DNA of 64,000 bases from Bog-473 sp035552095. GTDB lineage: Bacteria; Actinomycetota; Acidimicrobiia; Acidimicrobiales; RAAP-2. This document shows, piece by piece, positions 16,818-24,871 of this stretch. The stretch covers positions 28,596 to 92,595 of the forward strand of contig DASZMA010000096.1 of NCBI GenBank assembly GCA_035552095.1, in the 5' to 3' direction. Position 1 is the first letter of the stretch, and each line of letters starts with the position of its first letter. The notes beneath the pieces were generated by a model, which was not told the origin of the DNA, ran no database searches, and worked only from the letters and a program-made list of their open reading frames with translations. A program made the translations under genes and the position numbers.

Positions 16818-18205
16818 GGGCGAACCGGCGCCTTGCAACTGCGCAACGTGGTGGTGACGCTCCACCCGCCTTCGGTCCCGGGCCCAGCGCTGAGCGTCCC
16901 ACCGAAGGCCGAGGCGCGCTCGGCCATGCCTGCCATGCCGTGGCCGCCCCCGCTCTGGCCGCCCCCGCTCTGTCCGCTGCCGCTGCTGTAGCCGGTGCCG
17001 GTGCCGTTCCGGTGGCCGTTGCGCCCCGCCACCGGGGCGGCCAACGCGCCGGCCGCGGCGCGCCCGTTGTCGGTCACCCGCACCGTCAGGTCGGGATCGT
17101 GGAACGACAGGGCCACCTCCACGGCGTCGGCCGAGGCGGCGTGCTTCAGCGCGTTGGTCAGCGCCTCCTGGACAATCCGGTAGACGGTCAGTCCCGCCGC
17201 CTCGGAGAGGGCGAAGGGCTCGCCGGCCTGGGCCACGGTGACGGCCAGGCCGGTGGAGCAGACCCGCTCGACCAGGGCTTCCAGCTCGCCGAGGCCGGGC
17301 GGCGGGGCCAGGGCGGCCGGCGTCCGGTCCGTGCCCATCGAACCGGCCCGGGTGTCGGGGCCGCCATCGCGCAGCAGGCCCAGCAGACGGCGCATGTCAC
17401 CCAGCGCCTGGCGGCCGGTGCTGGAGACCTCGCCCATGGCCTCGACGGCCCGCTGGGGGTCGGAGCGCTCGGCGATGGCGGCGGCATCGGCCAGGGTCAC
17501 CATCACCTGGATGTTGTGCGACACCATGTCGTGCATTTCGCGGGCGATGCGGGCGCGCTCGGCGGCGGCGGCCAGCGACGCCTGCTGGTCGCGTTCGAGC
17601 TCAAGGCTCCGGGCCCGTTCGGCCAACCAACCCAGCTGGCTGCGCAGCGCCCGGACCACCACGCCGGCCATCAGCGCGGCAAAGGCCATGCCGGTGAGGA
17701 AGATCACTGACTTGAAGTAGTTCCCGACCGGGGCCCAGCGCACGGTGGCCAGGATCACGCCGATCTCGAGGATGATGGAGGCCACCGCCACCTGAATCCA
17801 ATCGGAGTCGGCCGCCACTGTGTACAGCGCCACCAGCAGGGCGGCGTCCGCCAGGAGCGGCACGGTGACCCCCCACTGCACCGCGGCCACCACGGCCAGC
17901 ACCAAAAAGACGCCCATGGGGGCCCGCCGCCGCAGGATCAAGGGCAGCGTCAGCCCGGCCACAAACCCGAGGTCGGGGTGACGGCCCAGCGAATGCACGT
18001 ACCAGCCCGAACAGAACACGAAGAGCCCGACGGCGATGACGGTATCGACCACGATGGCGAAGCGCTGGTCCCAGGCGCGCAGGCGCTCCCAGGCCCGCCA
18101 GGCGGCGTCGGCCGGGTGGCCCCACTCTTCGGGGCCCGCCGGCGTGGCCGGTGCCCGTCCGAGCCGGAACCGGGCGGCGGGGCCGCCGTCGTCAGTGGGG
18201 GACAT
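16814..18205 (-). CDS. Sensor histidine kinase, NarL-partner type (HisKA_3)
   Basis: The 463-residue membrane sensor has four to six hydrophobic helices between about residues 48 and 185. The dimerisation domain has phospho-acceptor His225 in REMHDMVSHN, and the ATPase N-box is EALTNALKHA (about 335-344). The ATP-lid region carries a long Gly/Asn/Ser-rich insertion (GRNGHRNGTG ... GGGHGMAGM), so G1 and G2 are separated by a low-complexity loop. The ATG at 18205 follows a good AAGAGGA ribosome-binding site. It has no large extracellular loop, so it probably senses the membrane itself or an associated transporter. Confidence 0.9.
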   Translation of the reverse strand: MSPTDDGGPAARFRLGRAPATPAGPEEWGHPADAAWRAWERLRAWDQRFAIVVDTVIAVGLFVFCSGWYVHSLGRHPDLGFVAGLTLPLILRRRAPMGVFLVLAVVAAVQWGVTVPLLADAALLVALYTVAADSDWIQVAVASIILEIGVILATVRWAPVGNYFKSVIFLTGMAFAALMAGVVVRALRSQLGWLAERARSLELERDQQASLAAAAERARIAREMHDMVSHNIQVMVTLADAAAIAERSDPQRAVEAMGEVSSTGRQALGDMRRLLGLLRDGGPDTRAGSMGTDRTPAALAPPPGLGELEALVERVCSTGLAVTVAQAGEPFALSEAAGLTVYRIVQEALTNALKHAASADAVEVALSFHDPDLTVRVTDNGRAAAGALAAPVAGRNGHRNGTGTGYSSGSGQSGGGQSGGGHGMAGMAERASAFGGTLSAGPGTEGGWSVTTTLRSCKAPVRP

Positions 18206-18279
18206 GGGGTCCTCTTTCCCTTCCAGGAGCGACCGCGATCGTAGTGCGGGCTTCCGGTCTTCCCGCTGCGGCCACGCCA

Positions 18280-18293
18280 GGTTGTGCACAACC
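18280..18293. promoter_or_regulatory. Perfect 14-bp palindrome between divergent kinase and ABC exporter
   Basis: GGTTGTGCACAACC is its own reverse complement. It lies 75 bp upstream of the histidine-kinase start and 117 bp upstream of the ABC ATPase start, which suits a shared binding site for the response regulator. The assignment to that regulator is inference. Confidence 0.45.
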
Positions 18294-18409
18294 ACCTTGC
18301 CTATCGGGGGCCTGACCTCCCGCACCTCATCCCTGAGGATGAATCTTCCCGGTCCGTTCATCCCTGGGGCCAATGCGAATCGGCCGGGGCCGGCCGTAGC
18401 GTCATTGCT

Positions 18410-19417
18410 GTGCCCGTACTCGACCACGTGACCGCCGCCACGGCGACGCCGACCACCACCGACCTGGCCGTGAGCGCCACCGGCCTGACCAAACGCTTCG
18501 GCGACCGGATCGTCGTCGACCACCTGGATCTGGCCATTCCGGTCGGCTCGGTCTGCGGCTTCGTCGGCCCCAACGGGGCCGGCAAGACCACCACCATCCG
18601 CATGCTGCTCGGCCTGATCGATCCCACCGCGGGCTCCGGCACCGTGCTCGGGGGTGACCTGCGGGACCCGGCCAGCTACCTGCACAAGGTCGGGGCCCTC
18701 ATTGAGTCGCCCGCGTTCTACCCTCAGCTCAGCGGCAAGGACAACCTGCTCGTCCTAACCCGGCTGGGCCGCATCGACAGCTCCATGATTGCCGCCGTGC
18801 TCGACCGGGTCGGCCTGCTGCAGCGGGCCACCGACCTCTTCCGCACCTACTCCCTCGGCATGAAGCAACGGCTGGGCATCGCCGCCGCCATGCTGGCCTC
18901 CCCTGAGCTGCTCATCCTGGACGAGCCGACCAACGGCCTGGACCCGGCCGGCATCGTCGAGACGCGGGACCTGATCCGCTCACTGGCCGACGAGGGCATG
19001 GCCATCCTGATCTCGAGCCACCTGTTGGCCGAGATCGAACACATCTGCGACCGCCTGGTCATGATCAGCGATGGTCGGACCGTCTTCCAGGGCGAGGTCG
19101 CCGGACTTCGAGCGACGCGAGGCAGCGAGTTGTTACTCCGCCCCGAGTCAGCCGCGCACCTCGCGCCGCTCGTGGAACTGGTGCAGGGGGCCGGCTTCGT
19201 CACCCGGCTGGAGGACCTCACGCCGGGGGTGCAATCGGTGGTGGTCGAGGCCGGACTGGAGGACGCCGCCGCGCTCAACCGTCTCAGCATGAACGCCGGG
19301 ATTGTGCTGATCCACCTCTCGCAGCGCACCCGCTCGCTGGAGGAGGCCTTCTTCGAGCTCACCGGCACCCACTCGCGCGACACCGTCGCCACCCACTCCC
19401 TCGGAGGCATCAAATGA
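18410..19417 (+). CDS. ABC-2 type exporter ATPase (DrrA/BcrA-like)
   Basis: ABC ATPase of about 335 residues with Walker A GPNGAGKTTT, a signature in TYSLGMKQRLGIA, Walker B LLILDEPTNGLDPAG and switch histidine in ISSHLLAE, followed by a C-terminal regulatory region. This is the DrrA/BcrA type, which exports lipids, antibiotics or peptides with an ABC-2 permease. The GTG at 18410 (VPVLDHVTA) is chosen because upstream codons look like promoter sequence; no clear Shine-Dalgarno is seen, so it may be leaderless or start at a later GTG. It overlaps the permease gene by four bases and is divergent from the two-component genes. Confidence 0.9.
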   Translation: MPVLDHVTAATATPTTTDLAVSATGLTKRFGDRIVVDHLDLAIPVGSVCGFVGPNGAGKTTTIRMLLGLIDPTAGSGTVLGGDLRDPASYLHKVGALIESPAFYPQLSGKDNLLVLTRLGRIDSSMIAAVLDRVGLLQRATDLFRTYSLGMKQRLGIAAAMLASPELLILDEPTNGLDPAGIVETRDLIRSLADEGMAILISSHLLAEIEHICDRLVMISDGRTVFQGEVAGLRATRGSELLLRPESAAHLAPLVELVQGAGFVTRLEDLTPGVQSVVVEAGLEDAAALNRLSMNAGIVLIHLSQRTRSLEEAFFELTGTHSRDTVATHSLGGIK

Positions 19418-20202
19418 TCCTGGCCGCCTTCCGCAGTGAATGGGTGAAGCTCCGCCGCCGCACGTTGTTGCTCGGCACCTTCGGGGGGCTGACCGTTGCC
19501 GCCTCCCTCTTCAGCGTGCTCACCTTCTCGCAGGCCCCGGCGACGGGGGAAGGCGGGGGCGGCCTACCCAGCCTGGCGGAGCTGGCCCGGCCCAACGGTC
19601 TGATCCACGGTCTCGACTTCGCCATCCTTCTGCTGGGCATTGTGGCCTTCGGGATCGCGGCGTCCCAGATGGCCAATGAGTACAGCCTGGGCACCCTGCG
19701 CCAGCTGCTGGTGCGCCAACCCCGCCGTTCCAAGCTGCTCATCGGCAAGTACCTCGGCGTGATCTCCTTCCTGGTGGCGGCCATCGCGGTGGCGGCGGTC
19801 CTGACCGGCTGTGTCGACGTCCTCCTGGCCCACCTGCGCCACGTGCCGACCCACGCCTGGTTCACGTCCACCGGCATCACCGACCTGACCCGGGCCCTGG
19901 GCGAACTGTTGCTGGCCAGTGTCGGCTTCGCCACGCTCGGCATGGTGGCCGGCCTCTTCCTACGGTCCTCGGTCTTCGCCGTGATCGTCGGGTTCGCCTA
20001 CCTGTTGCCGCTGGAGCAGCTCATTGAGCGCATCTTCCCGGGCAGCAAACGCTGGCTGCCGGGTCAGCAACTGACCTACATCGGCCAGGGCGGCGCCCCG
20101 GCGTCCAGCTTCTCGCGCTCCCTGCTTATCGGCGCGATCTACCTCGCCGTGGCCGGTGCGTTCGCCGTCTACAGCTTCACCCGGCGCGACGTGACCGCCT
20201 GA
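19414..20202 (+). CDS. ABC-2 type exporter permease
   Basis: The 262-residue membrane protein has about six hydrophobic segments: one near residues 20-40, then a large outward loop, then five from about 65 to 255. This is the ABC-2 permease layout. It opens with ATG in an ATGA overlap with the ATPase gene. Together they form a two-subunit exporter, probably induced by the adjacent two-component system in response to envelope stress or an antibiotic. Substrate unknown. The end converges with the LLM gene with one base between stops. Confidence 0.85.
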   Translation: MILAAFRSEWVKLRRRTLLLGTFGGLTVAASLFSVLTFSQAPATGEGGGGLPSLAELARPNGLIHGLDFAILLLGIVAFGIAASQMANEYSLGTLRQLLVRQPRRSKLLIGKYLGVISFLVAAIAVAAVLTGCVDVLLAHLRHVPTHAWFTSTGITDLTRALGELLLASVGFATLGMVAGLFLRSSVFAVIVGFAYLLPLEQLIERIFPGSKRWLPGQQLTYIGQGGAPASSFSRSLLIGAIYLAVAGAFAVYSFTRRDVTA

Positions 20203-20203
20203 G

Positions 20204-21079
20204 CTAGGCCTTGGCCGCGGCCTCCCGGCAGGCGTCCAGCCCGTCGAAGGTCGGGGCCACCTCGTCGGCGCTGAAGCAGAAGAACAGGGCGGCCACGGCA
20301 TCGGCGCCGGCCTCGGCGTACTGCTCGACGATCTCGGGGGTGAGCGCGTTGAAGTAGGGGCAGACGGTGATGCGCAGTTCCTCTCGTGTCCGGCCCGCTT
20401 CGGCCAGGAACACGTCGAGTCGGGCCAACCCCTCGGCCAGCTCGGCGGGGGAGCGGTTGAAGGTGTGCCAGCCCTGCCCGGACCGGGCCACCCGGCGCAG
20501 CGCGGCGTCGGTCTCCCCCCCGATGTGGACGGGGGGGTGGGGTTGTTGAATCGGCTTGGGGAACATCTCGCAGGGGGGCAGGGTGTAGGTCTCGCCCACG
20601 AATGACGACGTGTCGTCGCACCACAAGGTGTGCAGCACCTCGAGGTACTCGTCGGTGCGCCGGCCGCGCCGGGGCCACGGCACGTTGAGAGCGTCGAACT
20701 CCTCCTGCAACCACCCCACGCCGACGCCCAGGTCGACCCGGCCCCCCGAGAGCCAGTCAAGGGAGGAGACCTCCTTGGCCGTATAGACCGGATTGCGTTG
20801 GGGCAGCAGCAGCATGGCGGTGCCCAGGCGGACGGCCCGGGTCAGCGCGGCCAGATAGGAGAGGGTCACCATGGGTTCGAGCAGGCCCGAGCCCGAGGGG
20901 GCCGGGATGCGGCCGTCCGCCGCGTAGGGGTAGTCGCTGGCGTACTGCTCGAAGAGCACGACGTGCTCGCCCACCCACAGGGTGGCGATGCCGCGGTCCT
21001 CGGACTCCCGCCCGACGGCGTCGAGGAGGTCGAAGGTGGTCATGGGGCTGGCCGTGGGCAGCCACAGGTCGAACTGCAC
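20204..21079 (-). CDS. LLM-class (probably F420-dependent) oxidoreductase
   Basis: The 291-residue luciferase-like TIM-barrel flavin/F420 oxidoreductase reads QFDLWLPTASP at the N-terminus, with WVGEHVV, LLPQRNPVYTAKEVSSLD, GRVDLGVGVGW and IHIGGE typical of the actinobacterial F420-dependent subgroup. It probably oxidises or reduces a small alcohol, ketone or lipid using F420. The GTG start lies one base after the stop of the TetR gene, so the two are coexpressed. Its substrate is unknown; the adjacent P450 suggests a hydrophobic one. Confidence 0.85.
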   Translation of the reverse strand: MQFDLWLPTASPMTTFDLLDAVGRESEDRGIATLWVGEHVVLFEQYASDYPYAADGRIPAPSGSGLLEPMVTLSYLAALTRAVRLGTAMLLLPQRNPVYTAKEVSSLDWLSGGRVDLGVGVGWLQEEFDALNVPWPRRGRRTDEYLEVLHTLWCDDTSSFVGETYTLPPCEMFPKPIQQPHPPVHIGGETDAALRRVARSGQGWHTFNRSPAELAEGLARLDVFLAEAGRTREELRITVCPYFNALTPEIVEQYAEAGADAVAALFFCFSADEVAPTFDGLDACREAAAKA

Positions 21080-21080
21080 G

Positions 21081-21704
21081 TCAGCCGCCCAGGCCGTGCA
21101 CCACGAAGGAGCAGATCTCCTCGGTGGCCTGGCCCACCGGGACCGGGCTGGGCTCGCCCGCCCGCACCGAGAGGACGCCGTAGATCTGCTGGCCGATCAG
21201 CACGACCGCCCGGTCCTGGTCCAGGTCGCGGCGGAAGAGGCCGCTCTCCACGCCACTGGTGATGATCTCCTCCAGCAGGCGGATCACGTCGAGGCCGATC
21301 CACATGAGGGCCCCACCGACCGCGGCCGAGCCCGCCGCCGTGCTGGTGGACTGGGTGGCCATGGCCAGGCGGAAGAAGGACGGGCTGTCGTCGATGCGCT
21401 CGAGCACGCCCGAGATCAGGGCCCGCAACCGTTCCAGCGGGGCGGCGGTGTCCTCGAAGAGAGGGGCGATGGTCTCCTTGAGCCGGTCGTACATGGACTG
21501 CACGCAGGCCTGGAGCAGTTCGTCCCGGTTGGCGAAGTAGACGTAGACGGTGGAGCGGGCCACCCCGGCCTGGGTGGCGATCTCGTCCATGGAGACTTCG
21601 GTGGTGCCCCGGTCACCGAAGAGCCGGCGCGCCGTCTCAATGATCTGGTCCCGCCGGAAGTCCCGGATCACTTCTTTGAGCGCATCAGGGGCGCGTCGCG
21701 CCAT
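21081..21704 (-). CDS. TetR-family transcriptional regulator
   Basis: 207 residues with an N-terminal TetR helix-turn-helix (about residues 17-62; IIETARRLFGDRGTTEVSMDEIA ... VARSTVYVYF in two parts) and a variable ligand-binding C-terminal domain. It lies between a P450 and an LLM oxidoreductase on the same strand and probably represses them. A perfect 8-3-8 inverted repeat just before the P450 start is the obvious candidate operator. ATG start at 21704. Confidence 0.9.
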   Translation of the reverse strand: MARRAPDALKEVIRDFRRDQIIETARRLFGDRGTTEVSMDEIATQAGVARSTVYVYFANRDELLQACVQSMYDRLKETIAPLFEDTAAPLERLRALISGVLERIDDSPSFFRLAMATQSTSTAAGSAAVGGALMWIGLDVIRLLEEIITSGVESGLFRRDLDQDRAVVLIGQQIYGVLSVRAGEPSPVPVGQATEEICSFVVHGLGG

Positions 21705-21737
21705 GGATCCCCCTCGTCCTGGTTACGGCTCGGAACT

Positions 21738-22976
21738 TTACCGAGCGATGCGTGCGCCCGGGGTGAATGCCACCGGAAGGTGCTTCACCCCGTTGATGAA
21801 CTGCGACTGCAGGCGCTGCACGTCACCAGCCTGGTGGATGTCGGGTAGGCGGTCCAGCAGGTGCTCGAACATCACCCGGATCTCCATGCGGGCCAGATTG
21901 GCCCCCAGGCAGAAGTGGGGCCCACCGCCGCCGAAGGCGATGTGGGGATTGGGGTCACGGCCGATGTCGAAGACGTCGGGGTTCTCGAAGATGTCCTCGT
22001 CCCGGTTGCCCGAGCAGTGGTAGAAGACCACCTTGTCGCCCTCGGCGACTTTGGTGTCGCTCAGGACGACGTCCATCATGGCGGTGCGGCGGAAGTTCAT
22101 GACCGGGGAGACGAAGCGCAGCATCTCGTCGGCGGCCGTCGGCAGGAGGGTGCGGTCGGCCAGCAGGCGCTGCCACTGCTCGGGGTTCAAGAAGAAGGCG
22201 TGCATGCCCCCGGACATCAGGTTGCGGGTCGTCTCGTTGCCGGCCACGGTGAGCAGGAGGAAGAACAGCTCGAGCTCCAGGTCGGTGAGCCGCTCGCCCT
22301 CCACCTCGACGCTGGTCAGCACGCTCATCAGGTCGGCCTGGGGATCGATTCGCTTCTTCCCGAACAGGTCGGCTGCGTAGGCGTAGAGCTCCATGGCGGC
22401 GCTTTCGGCCATGCTCGCCTCCTCCTGGTACTCCGGATCCGCATTGCCCACCATCCGGTTGGACCAGTCGAACATTTTGTGGCGGTCCTCCTGGGGGACG
22501 CCGAGCAGCTCGGCGATGACCTGGAGCGGCAGTTCGGCCGAGAGGTCGGTCACGAAGTCGGCGGTCCCCGCCTCAATGACCTGGTCGATGATGTTGTCGG
22601 CCGCCCTATGAATGCTCTCCTCGAGGTCGCGCACGGTGCGCGGGGTGAACCCCTTGTTGACCAGCCGGCGGTAGCGGGTGTGCAGGGGCGGGTCCATGTT
22701 GAGCATCATCAGGCCCTGCTGGGCGATCTCTTCCTCGCCCATCTCAAAGGGCATGGTCCCCTTGGTGGCCGAGCTGAAGCGCTCGAAGTCGCGGTTGACC
22801 GTGACGCAGTCGTCGTAGCGGGTGACGGCCCAGTAGCCCGGGCCCCCCGGCTCGTCCTGCCAGTGCACCGGATCGTTCCGGCGCAGGTGGGCCAGCCAGG
22901 CATGGGGGACGCTCGGCACGAACGTCAGCGGGTCGGATAGATCGACGGGGGTCACGCGAGCCGCGGTATCGGGCAT
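21738..22976 (-). CDS. Cytochrome P450 (CYP124/125/142-like)
   Basis: A 412-residue soluble P450. The I-helix is AGNETTRN, the ExxR region lies in the middle, and the heme-binding loop FGGGGPHFCLGANLAR has the thiolate Cys at about residue 356. The AGNETTRN form and heme loop match the actinobacterial sterol/branched-lipid omega-hydroxylase group, so a lipid or steroid substrate is likely but unproven. The ATG at 22976 follows an AAGAGGAG ribosome-binding site; an upstream in-frame extension would run through an operator-like repeat and is rejected. No ferredoxin gene is adjacent. Probably controlled by the downstream TetR protein. Confidence 0.9.
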   Translation of the reverse strand: MPDTAARVTPVDLSDPLTFVPSVPHAWLAHLRRNDPVHWQDEPGGPGYWAVTRYDDCVTVNRDFERFSSATKGTMPFEMGEEEIAQQGLMMLNMDPPLHTRYRRLVNKGFTPRTVRDLEESIHRAADNIIDQVIEAGTADFVTDLSAELPLQVIAELLGVPQEDRHKMFDWSNRMVGNADPEYQEEASMAESAAMELYAYAADLFGKKRIDPQADLMSVLTSVEVEGERLTDLELELFFLLLTVAGNETTRNLMSGGMHAFFLNPEQWQRLLADRTLLPTAADEMLRFVSPVMNFRRTAMMDVVLSDTKVAEGDKVVFYHCSGNRDEDIFENPDVFDIGRDPNPHIAFGGGGPHFCLGANLARMEIRVMFEHLLDRLPDIHQAGDVQRLQSQFINGVKHLPVAFTPGARIAR

Positions 22977-22996
22977 TCGGACAGCTCCTCTTGGGA

Positions 22997-23015
22997 ATCG
23001 GACATAGTGTCCGAT
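22997..23015. promoter_or_regulatory. 19-bp inverted repeat before the P450 gene (TetR operator candidate)
   Basis: ATCGGACA-TAG-TGTCCGAT, perfect 8-bp arms with a 3-bp centre, ends 20 bp upstream of the P450 start codon. Size and symmetry suit a TetR dimer, and a TetR gene lies downstream on the same strand. Confidence 0.6.
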
Positions 23016-23071
23016 AATTGAGATAGTAAGTCTTTCGGGGTCGGAGGTCAAGACAACCCCGGTGGCGGAAT

Positions 23072-23383
23072 TCAGTCGGGGTCGTCGGTCGGAGGCAGGA
23101 TGGCCACCGATTTGGTGGGGTCGTCCGGATCGAGGATGACCCGTAACCGCTCGTCGGCGTCGGGTGGGTCACCCGGCGCTTCGGCCGTCAGGACCGGTTC
23201 GTTCTTGTTGGGATAGAAGATCTCCTGCAGCCCGAGCGCCATCCCGGTGGCCATCCCGCCGATGGCCGAGCGCCGACGCCAGGCGTCGAAGCGCCGGGAG
23301 GCCAGGTCTTCGCTGGCCTGGTCTTCGTGGGCCTGGTCTTCGTGGGCCTGGTCGTCAGGCTCGGGAGGTTCGATGCGATCCAT
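23072..23383 (-). CDS. Small acidic protein with pentapeptide repeats, unknown function
   Basis: 103 residues from the ATG at 23383. The N-terminus is acidic and contains a threefold 5-residue repeat (AHEDQ/AHEDQ/ASEDL) encoded by 15-bp units at about 23311-23355. A middle segment RRRSAIGGMATGMALGLQEIF looks amphipathic or weakly membrane-associating, and the C-terminus is rich in Asp and Pro. I recognise no domain with known function; similar small proteins seem common in actinobacteria. It stands alone between the P450 and a DinB-like gene. Confidence 0.65.
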   Translation of the reverse strand: MDRIEPPEPDDQAHEDQAHEDQASEDLASRRFDAWRRRSAIGGMATGMALGLQEIFYPNKNEPVLTAEAPGDPPDADERLRVILDPDDPTKSVAILPPTDDPD

Positions 23384-23421
23384 GATCGCAGCATCGGGCG
23401 GCCGCGGCCGGTCGGCGCCGC

Positions 23422-23973
23422 CTATTGGGGCGCGATGGCCGTCGGCAGGCTCCGCTGAATGTCCCAGAGGTGGTGGCACACCTCGTGGGCGTTGCGCTGG
23501 ACGATGTCGAAGGCGCAGATGGCGCCCGCTTCAGGGTGGGGCGTCGAGACGTCGTGCGGCGCCTCCAGGGCCGCGGTGCGCCACGACCGCACGGCGGCGA
23601 TCAGGGCGACCAGACCGACCATCGGCGAGAGCTGGTCATAGGCCCGGCTCTCCGCCATCAGGTTCTCGTCCCAGGCGGGCACGCCGAACGATGGGTCGGC
23701 GCTCAGCGTCCACAACCGCTCGGTGCCGAAGCGGAGCACGTCAACGGTGTGCCAGACATAGCGGCTGGCCGACCACAGGCCGGGTTCCACCGCGGCGCTG
23801 GGGTCGATTCTCGAGAGGGCGGCGCCGAACACCGCCACGCCGCGCACACACCGGCCGACCAGGTTGTCGAAGTCCGTCTCGTCCCAGTCGAACTGACACT
23901 CCTCACACAGCCCGGCATGGTGGTCCCAGGCGGCGAAGGCGTCAGCCGGCGGCGACTGGCCGTGGGTGGTCAT
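23422..23973 (-). CDS. DinB/mycothiol-transferase-like four-helix protein
   Basis: 183 residues from the ATG at 23973. Spaced histidines in WHTVDVLRFG and HEVCHHLWDIQ fit the three-histidine metal site of the DinB/MDMPI fold, which in actinobacteria includes mycothiol-dependent enzymes. The N-terminal half also has a CEECQFDW segment, so an extra metal site is possible. The start overlaps the stop of the upstream small zinc-ribbon gene (ATGA), indicating one transcription unit. Specific reaction unknown. Confidence 0.65.
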   Translation of the reverse strand: MTTHGQSPPADAFAAWDHHAGLCEECQFDWDETDFDNLVGRCVRGVAVFGAALSRIDPSAAVEPGLWSASRYVWHTVDVLRFGTERLWTLSADPSFGVPAWDENLMAESRAYDQLSPMVGLVALIAAVRSWRTAALEAPHDVSTPHPEAGAICAFDIVQRNAHEVCHHLWDIQRSLPTAIAPQ

Positions 23974-24209
23974 CGATCCCGGCCGCCCGCGTTGGCCAGA
24001 TGCCAGCCCGAGCAGTAGTCGCACCGGTAGACCTTCAACTCGACATCAGCCTCCACCCGCTTCTCATCGGCCACGCTGAGCGCCTCACCTTGAGTGGAGT
24101 AGGAGGTTTTGGGCGCACCGTCGGCCCGCCAGTGTGCGCCGATGGAGAAGGACCGGGGCTCGTTGCCGCCCGGCCGTTCTCCGGGCCGGTTGTTGCGCCT
24201 TCGGGCCAT
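23970..24209 (-). CDS. Small zinc-ribbon-like protein
   Basis: 79 residues from the ATG at 24209 (MARRRNN). The C-terminal segment YRCDYCSGWHLANA has a CxxC plus His pattern like half a zinc ribbon found in many short actinobacterial proteins. The N-terminus is strongly basic. It overlaps the downstream DinB-like gene by four bases and is divergent from lsr2. Function unknown; RNA or protein binding is possible. Confidence 0.65.
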   Translation of the reverse strand: MARRRNNRPGERPGGNEPRSFSIGAHWRADGAPKTSYSTQGEALSVADEKRVEADVELKVYRCDYCSGWHLANAGGRDR

Positions 24210-24326
24210 CGTCCCATTGTGGTGGCAAAACGGCGGGCGACTCTTCATGGGGGCGGGGAGAGGGCGATCTAGCCGGCTGGAGGTAAAGACGACCGCAGGG
24301 GTGCTCCGTCATTCCATCAGCCTGTT

Positions 24327-24364
24327 TAAGCGATCATTGTCATGGGCAGCCTAAACGATCGTTT
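24327..24364. promoter_or_regulatory. Two related near-palindromes upstream of lsr2
   Basis: TAAGCGATCATT (24327-24338) and TAAACGATCGTT (24352-24363) share ten of twelve bases and are 25 bp apart; the second contains the perfect palindrome AAACGATCGTTT (24353-24364). They sit 120-160 bp upstream of the lsr2 start, in an AT-richer stretch. They may be an operator pair for lsr2 or the divergent zinc-ribbon operon. Confidence 0.4.
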
Positions 24365-24488
24365 GGATTGCAATCGCGCCATTTAGCACCATTGCGCCGG
24401 CGCTTTCTTAGCGGTCTTCTAGCTTTGGCGGTTAGCCCACTAGCCCGAACAGTTGGCTTATCGCCCTTTGATCTGTCATTATGAATGC

Positions 24489-24836
24489 ATGGCAAAAACG
24501 GTAATAGTCAAGTTGACCGACGATATCGATGGCGGGGATGCCGAAGAGACGGTCCATTTTTCCTTGGACGGAAAGTCCTACGAAATAGATGTCAATAGTG
24601 AAAATGCCAGCCGGGTGCGGGCCGCCTTTACGCCGTTTATTGAAAAAGGGCGGGGCAGCGGTACTAATGGCCGGACCCGTACCGTCCGGCCCACCAGCGC
24701 CCCAGGGGAGAAGACCCTGTTCTCCCAGCTCAGCAGCGAAGAGAAAGAGCGGTTCCGGACCTGGGCCAACATGGCCACAGCGCGCCGGATCAGCGATAGC
24801 CGGGTAAACAGCTGGGTGGCCGCCGGCAAGCCTTAG
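24489..24836 (+). CDS. Lsr2-like nucleoid-associated protein
   Basis: 115 residues from the ATG at 24489 (MAKTVIVKLTDDIDGG). The N-terminal dimerisation domain is clearly Lsr2-like: TVHFSLDGKSYEIDV, then SENASRVRAAFTPFI. Lsr2 coats AT-rich DNA and silences foreign genes. The C-terminal DNA-binding part is divergent: RTWANMATARRISDSRV stands where Lsr2 has a Ser-x-Arg-Gly-Arg AT-hook-like motif, so the canonical RGR is missing. The gene's 5' half and its upstream region are less GC-rich than their surroundings. It converges with the patatin gene. Confidence 0.8.
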   Translation: MAKTVIVKLTDDIDGGDAEETVHFSLDGKSYEIDVNSENASRVRAAFTPFIEKGRGSGTNGRTRTVRPTSAPGEKTLFSQLSSEEKERFRTWANMATARRISDSRVNSWVAAGKP

Positions 24837-24871
24837 GCTGGCCAAAGCTTGGGCCTGATTTTATAGTCGTA

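Noticed and set aside
21728..21746. GCTCGG/CCGAGC repeat at the P450 3' end as a terminator or TetR site
   Set aside because: Short arms, overlaps the stop codon region, no T-tract and no similarity to the 19-bp repeat at the P450 start.
23311..23355. Short tandem repeats as a CRISPR array
   Set aside because: Units are 15 bp, contiguous without spacers and in frame inside a coding gene.
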